Assembly (NCBI GenBank): GCA_945787635.1
Contig: CALZIK010000042.1
Coordinates: 1-43,554 of the forward strand
Reading direction: 5' to 3'
DNA length: 43,554 nt
Origin: Thermoanaerobaculia bacterium
GTDB lineage: Bacteria; Acidobacteriota; Thermoanaerobaculia; Multivoradales; JAHEKO01
Of this stretch, positions 38,224 through 43,554 are shown one piece after another (positions within the stretch are counted from its first letter, which is position 1; each line of letters opens with the position of its first letter). The notes under the pieces are model-generated. The model was given only the letters and a program-made list of their open reading frames with translations, was not told the DNA's origin and did no database searches. Made by a program: the position numbers and the translations under genes.

Positions 38224-39033
38224 ATGACCCAAGAGCCAAGCGTCCGGCAGCCCGCGGTGGCCGGACTCTTTTACCCGGCCGATCGAGCTGAGCTCGCCGA
38301 AACCGTGCGCGCATATCTCGACCTGGGCTCGGCTCTGACCGGTGGGCGAACGAAGGGACCCAAGGCGATCATCGCGCCGCACGCCGGCTACGACTACTCC
38401 GGGTCGATCGCCGGTAGCGCGTTCGCGTCGCTGACCGACGTCGCCGACGAGGTCGAGAGGGTGGTCCTGCTCGGTCCGGCGCACCGGGTGCCGCTTCGGG
38501 GTCTGGCTCTTCCGGGCTCGTCGGCCTTGGCTACGCCGCTGGGCGAGGTGCCGGTAGACGCCGAGCTCGCGGACCGGGTCGCAGAGTTGCCTCTGGTCTC
38601 CGAGAACGCGTCCGCTCATGCTCTCGAGCACTCGCTCGAGGTCGAGATTCCGTTTCTTCAGTTACTGCTCGAAGACTTCAGCCTCCTTCCCGTGGTGGTC
38701 GGCGACGCCCGCGCGCGGGAGGTGGCCGAGGTCCTCGAGGCGGTCTGGGGAGGCGACGAGACCCGCATCGTCATCAGCTCGGACCTGTCGCACTACCTAC
38801 CCTACGACGATGCCGTGACCGCCGATCAAGCGACCGCGGCGAGAATCCTCGGGCTCGATCCGACACTCGGTTCCTACGACGCCTGTGGCGCTTTCTGCGT
38901 CAACGGTCTTCTCGAGACCGCGCGGCGTCGGGGCCTCGAGAGCGAGCTCCTGGATCTCAGGAACTCGGGCGACACCGCCGGCGACCGAAGCCGCGTCGTG
39001 GGCTATGGCGCATTCGCCTTCTCCGAGTCATGA
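38224..39033 (+). CDS. amrB: AmmeMemoRadiSam system protein B (MEMO1 family)
   Basis: 269 residues. Family motifs are 'RQPAVAGLFYPAD', 'IIAPHAGYDYSGSIAG' (His in the dioxygenase-like active site), 'LLGPAHRVPLRGLALPG', 'EHSLEVEIPFLQ', 'ISSDLSHYLPYDDA' and 'DACGAFCVNGLLE'. MEMO1 proteins are related to class III extradiol dioxygenases. In bacteria they cluster with AMMECR1 and a radical SAM protein; the joint function is unresolved. GAGGGG before ATG 38224 supports the start. It overlaps the next gene by four bases (ATGA). Confidence 0.93.
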   Translation: MTQEPSVRQPAVAGLFYPADRAELAETVRAYLDLGSALTGGRTKGPKAIIAPHAGYDYSGSIAGSAFASLTDVADEVERVVLLGPAHRVPLRGLALPGSSALATPLGEVPVDAELADRVAELPLVSENASAHALEHSLEVEIPFLQLLLEDFSLLPVVVGDARAREVAEVLEAVWGGDETRIVISSDLSHYLPYDDAVTADQATAARILGLDPTLGSYDACGAFCVNGLLETARRRGLESELLDLRNSGDTAGDRSRVVGYGAFAFSES

Positions 39034-39620
39034 CCACTTCCGCCGAGAGCGTCTCTTCATCTGAGAAATCCACGCTCCTGATCGGTCTCGCCCGCGAGGC
39101 GATCGAGCGCGAGCTGGGAAAAGATGTCGAGCGTGCCCTGGTGTCGGCGCAGGACGCCGAACTCCTCGCCTGGCTCGCAGCTCCCGCCGCGACATTCGTG
39201 ACGTTGACGCGCGATGGACGCCTGCGGGGTTGTATCGGCACTCTTGAGGCTCGGCGGGCACTGCGCGACGATGTGGTCGGAAACGCCTGCGCCGCCGCGT
39301 TCGAGGATCCCCGGTTTACGCCGCTGACAGTCGAAGAGCTCGACGGTCTGCGGGTAGAGGTCTCCTTGCTGTCGCCGGCAACACCGATCGACTGCCACAG
39401 CGAAGCCGAGCTGCTCGGGGCGGTACGGCCAGGAGTCGACGGTTTGGTTCTCGAGTGCGGGAAGCAGCGCGCGACTTTTCTTCCGCAAGTCTGGGGCGAG
39501 TTGCCGGAGCCTTCCGAGTTCTTGGCGGCGCTTAGGCGAAAGGCCCGACTCGAGAGCGACTTCTGGAGCGACGAGATGCGCTTCTGGCGGTACACGGTGG
39601 AGAAGTTCGAGGAGGGGTAG
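39030..39620 (+). CDS. amrA: AmmeMemoRadiSam system protein A (AMMECR1 family)
   Basis: 196 residues. The AMMECR1 hallmark is 'LRGCIGTLEARRALRDDVVG' followed by 'AAAFEDPRFTPLTVEEL', then 'VEVSLLSPATPI', 'GVDGLVLECGKQRATFLPQV' and 'FWRYTVEKF'. AMMECR1 is conserved from archaea to human, with biochemical role unknown. It is translationally coupled to the MEMO1 gene. The third member of the usual set, a radical SAM enzyme, is not adjacent here: the next gene is on the opposite strand. Confidence 0.93.
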   Translation: MTTSAESVSSSEKSTLLIGLAREAIERELGKDVERALVSAQDAELLAWLAAPAATFVTLTRDGRLRGCIGTLEARRALRDDVVGNACAAAFEDPRFTPLTVEELDGLRVEVSLLSPATPIDCHSEAELLGAVRPGVDGLVLECGKQRATFLPQVWGELPEPSEFLAALRRKARLESDFWSDEMRFWRYTVEKFEEG

Positions 39621-39624
39621 GAGA

Positions 39625-39646
39625 CGGTCGACACCGAGGTCGACCG
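39625..39646. repeat. Dispersed intergenic palindrome, copy 3
   Basis: CGGTCGAC, spacer ACCGAG, GTCGACCG, perfect arms, in the 27-base gap between the convergent AMMECR1 and ABC permease genes. In this position the hairpin could serve both transcripts as a stop or 3' stabiliser. Confidence 0.6.
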
Positions 39647-39647
39647 C

Positions 39648-40844
39648 TTACTCCGCACGTAGGGCTTCGACTGGATCGAGGCCTGCGGCGCGGCGCGCCG
39701 GGAGAACGCCCGAGGCGATGCCGGTCAGGAAACTGACCGCGATGGCGGCGGCGACGAAGATCATTGGGGTGTGAACGGGCAGACCCGGCACCGCGGCGCG
39801 AATCAGCGCGCACAAGCCGAGTCCGGTGCCGATGCCCAGCAGGCCGCCGAGCATCGCGAGAAACGCGGCCTCGGTCAGAAACACCAGCTCGACCTGCCGG
39901 CGGGTGGCGCCGATCGAGCGGATCAGGCCGATCTCGTTGGTGCGCTCGCCGACGGCGATCCACATCATGGTGAGAATGCCGATCGCGCCGACTAACAGCG
40001 ACACGCCCCCGATCGCGCCGACCGCCATGGTGACGATGTTCATGATGTTCCCGAAGGTCTCGAGCATCGCGGCCTGGGTGGTGATCGTGACGTCGTCCTT
40101 GCCGTCGTGGCGATCCCTGAGCAGCAGCCGAATCGCTTCGGCGACATCAGCGGGCTCTCGGCCATGAGCGAACGTCAGGTCGATCTCCTGGAGCTCGTCC
40201 TGATTGAAGATTCGCATGGCGGTCGTCACCGGGATGAATGCGGCGTCATCGAGATCGAAGCCCATCATCTGGCCCTTGGATTCCATGACTCCGATGACTC
40301 GAAAGCGGGTGCCTGCGATCTTGACGAACTTGCCCAGAGGGTTCTCGCTGCCGAAAATCTCGCGCTTGACCTTTGGTCCCAGCACCGCCAGCTGGAAGCC
40401 CTGTCGCGGGTCGCCTCCGGGCCAGAAGCTCCCGGTTCGCACGCGCCAGCGCCAGACTTCCTCCATGTCCGGGGTCACGCCGTAGACGAAGACGCTGCGT
40501 CCTCGGCCGCCGGCTTCGACCCGGGCCATTCCGAAGGAGAAGGGAACCATGTCTTGTATCCCCGGGATCCGGCGCAGCGCCTCGGCGTCGTCGAGGCTGA
40601 GCTTCTGAGTGCTGCCGCCGAAGATGCCCGGAATGCCGCCGGTGTCGATCTTGCCCGGGTTGATGGCGATGATGTTGGTGCCGAACTGTGAGAACTGCTC
40701 GACCATGTAGAGTCGCGTGCCCTCCCCGAGGGAGGTGAGCAGGATGACCGAGGTCACGCCGATCGCGATGCCGATCATCGACAGAATCGAGCGGAGCCGG
40801 TGGCTGACAATGGCCTTTGCGGCGAGACGGATGAGCTCGAGCAT
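39648..40844 (-). CDS. ABC transporter permease, MacB/FtsX type
   Basis: 398 residues. N-terminal span 'AIVSHRLRSILSMIGIAIGV' with 'SVILLTSLGEG', then a large periplasmic MacB_PCD domain ('VPFSFGMARVEAGGRGRSVF', 'GSENPLGKFVKIAGTRFRVI'), then three C-terminal FtsX spans with 'GERTNEIGLIRSIGATRRQV'. This is the mechanotransmission fold of MacB: it couples cytoplasmic ATP hydrolysis to periplasmic movement. AAGGA nine bases before ATG 40844. Last gene of the minus-strand operon; possibly a heterodimer partner of the next permease. Confidence 0.9.
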   Translation of the reverse strand: MLELIRLAAKAIVSHRLRSILSMIGIAIGVTSVILLTSLGEGTRLYMVEQFSQFGTNIIAINPGKIDTGGIPGIFGGSTQKLSLDDAEALRRIPGIQDMVPFSFGMARVEAGGRGRSVFVYGVTPDMEEVWRWRVRTGSFWPGGDPRQGFQLAVLGPKVKREIFGSENPLGKFVKIAGTRFRVIGVMESKGQMMGFDLDDAAFIPVTTAMRIFNQDELQEIDLTFAHGREPADVAEAIRLLLRDRHDGKDDVTITTQAAMLETFGNIMNIVTMAVGAIGGVSLLVGAIGILTMMWIAVGERTNEIGLIRSIGATRRQVELVFLTEAAFLAMLGGLLGIGTGLGLCALIRAAVPGLPVHTPMIFVAAAIAVSFLTGIASGVLPARRAAGLDPVEALRAE

Positions 40845-40862
40845 TGCGCCGGTCCTTTCTCC

Positions 40863-42098
40863 CTATCTACGGCTGAGCGCGGTGACCGGGTCCAGCCGGG
40901 TGGCGCGCCTGGCCGGCAAGAATCCGAAGATCGTGCCCACGGCCACCGAGAGCCCGAAGGCGGCGGCCACGGCCCAGACCGGCGGGCTCGCGGGGAGCGC
41001 CGGATACACCTGTACCAGAAGCGCCACCGCCGACCAGCCGACCGCAAGGCCGAGCAGACCTCCGGCTGCCGAGATAAACGTGGCTTCGACCAGAAACGCG
41101 GCGAGGATCTGCGGTCCGGAGGCGCCGATCGCTTTCAGGAGTCCGATCTCCCGGGTCCGCTCGGATACCGAGACCAGCATCACGTTCATGATGCCTATTC
41201 CCGCGACCGAAAGAGAGATCGCCGCGATGGCGCCAACGACCAGTGTGAGCGTGTCGAGAATCTGCGAGAAGGTCGAGACCACCGCGTCCTGCGTAAGGAT
41301 GGTGATGTCCTCTTCTTCGTGCCGCTCGGTGATGAGGTCGAGGATCGACCGCTTGGCGATCTCGAGATCGGAGTGAGCGCGCACCTGGGCGAGGACTCGA
41401 AACAGCGACGACCGGTTGAGCATGCGCATGCCGGTGCGGACCGGCACGATGGCGACGTCGTCGAAGTTGATACCCAGGTTGGTGCCTTGCTGCGCGAGCA
41501 CGCCGATCACGCGAAAGCGCCAATCGCCGACTCTGATTATCGTGCCGATCGGATCGTCAGCGCCGAAGAGCTCGCGCGCGGCCTTGTTACCGAGCACCAA
41601 CTCGGCGCCGCCTCGGAACATCTCCTCGTCCGGGAGAAACTCGCCGCGTTCCATTCTCAGATCGCGGACCTCGATGTAGGCGCGGGTGGTGCCGAGGATC
41701 GGCATCTGGCGGCGGCGGTCGCCGCTCGAGACCTCCTCCGTGCCGGCGGTTACCGGCGCGACCTTGCGCACCGATCGAACCTGCCGCTCGATCGCCAGGG
41801 CGTCGTCCAGAGTCAGGTCGTTGGGCACTCCCCCGATTCCGATGGTGCCGGTGGTCTCGGTCTTGCCCGGCAACACGATGACCAGATTCGTGCCGAGGCC
41901 TGCGAACTGCTCGATCACGTAGCGGCGGGCGCCTTCCCCCAGCGCGGTCAGAATCACCACCGCGCTGACGCCGATCATGACCCCGAGCAAGCTCAGGGCG
42001 GTGCGCAGACCGTGGCCCCTGAGGCTTCCGCCCGCGAACTGGAGCAGGTCGCGCCAGCGCAGCGAACCGAGCTCGTTCTTCTGTGGGGAAGCGGGCAT
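40863..42098 (-). CDS. ABC transporter permease, MacB/FtsX type
   Basis: 411 residues, same architecture as its neighbour but clearly diverged. First span 'GLRTALSLLGVMIGVSAVVI', periplasmic core with 'GTNLVIVLPGKTETTGTIGI' and 'GADDPIGTIIRVGDWRFRVI', C-terminal spans with 'SERTREIGLLKAIGASGPQI'. The start ATG 42098 directly abuts the ATPase stop. The two permeases with a single ATPase suggest a heterodimeric MacB-like transporter working with the adaptor encoded at 42857 onward. Substrate unknown; antibiotic, peptide or lipoprotein export are common for the family. Confidence 0.9.
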   Translation of the reverse strand: MPASPQKNELGSLRWRDLLQFAGGSLRGHGLRTALSLLGVMIGVSAVVILTALGEGARRYVIEQFAGLGTNLVIVLPGKTETTGTIGIGGVPNDLTLDDALAIERQVRSVRKVAPVTAGTEEVSSGDRRRQMPILGTTRAYIEVRDLRMERGEFLPDEEMFRGGAELVLGNKAARELFGADDPIGTIIRVGDWRFRVIGVLAQQGTNLGINFDDVAIVPVRTGMRMLNRSSLFRVLAQVRAHSDLEIAKRSILDLITERHEEEDITILTQDAVVSTFSQILDTLTLVVGAIAAISLSVAGIGIMNVMLVSVSERTREIGLLKAIGASGPQILAAFLVEATFISAAGGLLGLAVGWSAVALLVQVYPALPASPPVWAVAAAFGLSVAVGTIFGFLPARRATRLDPVTALSRR

Positions 42099-42856
<758 letters not shown>

Positions 42857-42860
<4 letters not shown>

Positions 42861-43554
42861 CGCCCTGTGGCGTCGGGCGCCGCCACCGCCTCGACTCCGG
42901 CCTCGAGGCCGGCCTGGTCGAGTGACGCGACGACCTGATCGCCTTCTTCGAGGCCCGCCAGCACCTCGGTGAAGTTCCAGTTGCGTATGCCGACGTCGAG
43001 CTGGCGCTCCTCCAGAACGTCTCCGGCCAGAACCAACGCTTTGTTGCCCTCGAGGAGCGCGGCGGTGGGAATACGAAGCACCTCGTCCCGTCGCTCTAGG
43101 ATGACTTCGAGGTCCGCCGACGTTCCAGGCAGCAAGGTCGAGGCGAGCTCGAGGTCGAGCAGTTCGGCCTCCACTTCGACTGTTCTGTTCTGTTCCTGGA
43201 TGTCGAGCACATATGGCGCGACCCGGGTGATGGCGGCCTCGAACTCCCGGCCGCGGTGCGAGTCGATCGTCGCCCGCACCGCCTGGCCGACGCGGATGCG
43301 GGCGGAGTCAACCTCGTCCATGGGCGCGCTGATGTAGATCGACGACGGGTCGATCATGTCGAGAACGGGCGGGATGGGCAGGCCGGGAGGCGAGGGGGTG
43401 GTCCATTCGCCGACCTCAACGGTCAGTTCGGCGATGATCCCATCGAAGGGCGCCTGCAACACGGTCTTGGAGAGCTCGGTTCGACCCAGCGATACCGCGG
43501 CGCGCGCGCGAGCGGTCTGCGCCGCGGCGGCTTTGCAGGTCGCGTCGGCGGCCG
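42857..43554 (-). CDS. Periplasmic adaptor (HlyD/MacA type), 5' end beyond window
   Basis: The C-terminal 230 or so residues of a membrane-fusion protein. The end of the coiled-coil hairpin ('AQTARARAAVSLGRTELSK') leads into the lipoyl half-motif 'TVLQAPFDGIIAELTVEVGE', then a beta-barrel ('SIYISAPMDEVDSARIRVGQ') and a membrane-proximal domain ('VLRIPTAALLEGNKALVLAG', 'LAGLEEGDQVVASLDQAGLE'). It bridges the inner-membrane permease and an outer-membrane channel. The gene runs off the window edge at 43554, so start and signal sequence are not seen. Confidence 0.9.

Overview
The window reads as a contiguous piece of a high-GC bacterial chromosome, most likely an uncultured Acidobacteriota. The best lineage clue is the secreted VWFA-related protein at 29974-31125, a family that is strongly expanded in that phylum. 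A lexA gene, a bactofilin, a PilT ATPase with a long tail, a GreA with a very long N-terminal region and a paired M16 protease locus are compatible with this. The phylum is an inference; no rRNA is present to fix it.

Layout. 1-6.5 kb is a minus-strand run of small housekeeping or accessory enzymes: two GNAT acetyltransferases, a YfiT/DinB-type protein, two cysteine-synthase-like PLP enzymes, a VOC protein, small membrane proteins and an NTF2-like protein. Two broken genes lie among them: an MGMT-family gene with a frameshift and an amber codon, and a phosphoesterase fragment missing both ends. 6.56-9.83 kb is the most remarkable part: an array of about seven integron-type gene cassettes, all read on the minus strand. 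They are separated by attC sites with a common sequence, and no integrase is visible, so this is a CALIN-like array. The cassettes carry small proteins, mostly unknown: a DUF2164 protein, a secreted SnoaL-like protein, small membrane proteins and one cassette with no gene.

10.3-16.5 kb (minus strand) holds an EF-G-like GTPase, an M16 peptidase pair (catalytic and non-catalytic subunit), a methyltransferase and a bactofilin. 16.6-23.6 kb holds lexA, pilT, a CCA-adding-type nucleotidyltransferase (minus), a LysM-like amidase, and an ECF sigma factor with its zinc-binding anti-sigma factor behind a sigma-E-like promoter. 23.6-31.1 kb has a GreA-domain protein (minus), then a plus-strand cluster: HEAT-like repeat protein, RodZ-like HTH membrane protein, a second HEAT-like protein homologous to the first, a J-domain/TPR protein and a PP2C phosphatase. 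This cluster is a candidate undescribed functional module. The VWFA-related protein follows on the minus strand.

31.3-35.7 kb encodes fatty-acid activation and beta-oxidation (FadJ-like and FadD-like) separated by a 168-bp inverted-repeat element enclosing a 35-codon ORF, with a tRNA-Pro(CGG) upstream. 36-39.6 kb has a POT peptide transporter, a broken Fn3-like gene, and the AmmeMemoRadiSam B and A proteins. 39.6 kb to the end is a minus-strand MacB-type export operon: adaptor (cut by the window end), ATPase and two permeases. A small dispersed palindrome (CGGTCGAC, six bases, GTCGACCG) recurs in three places between genes.
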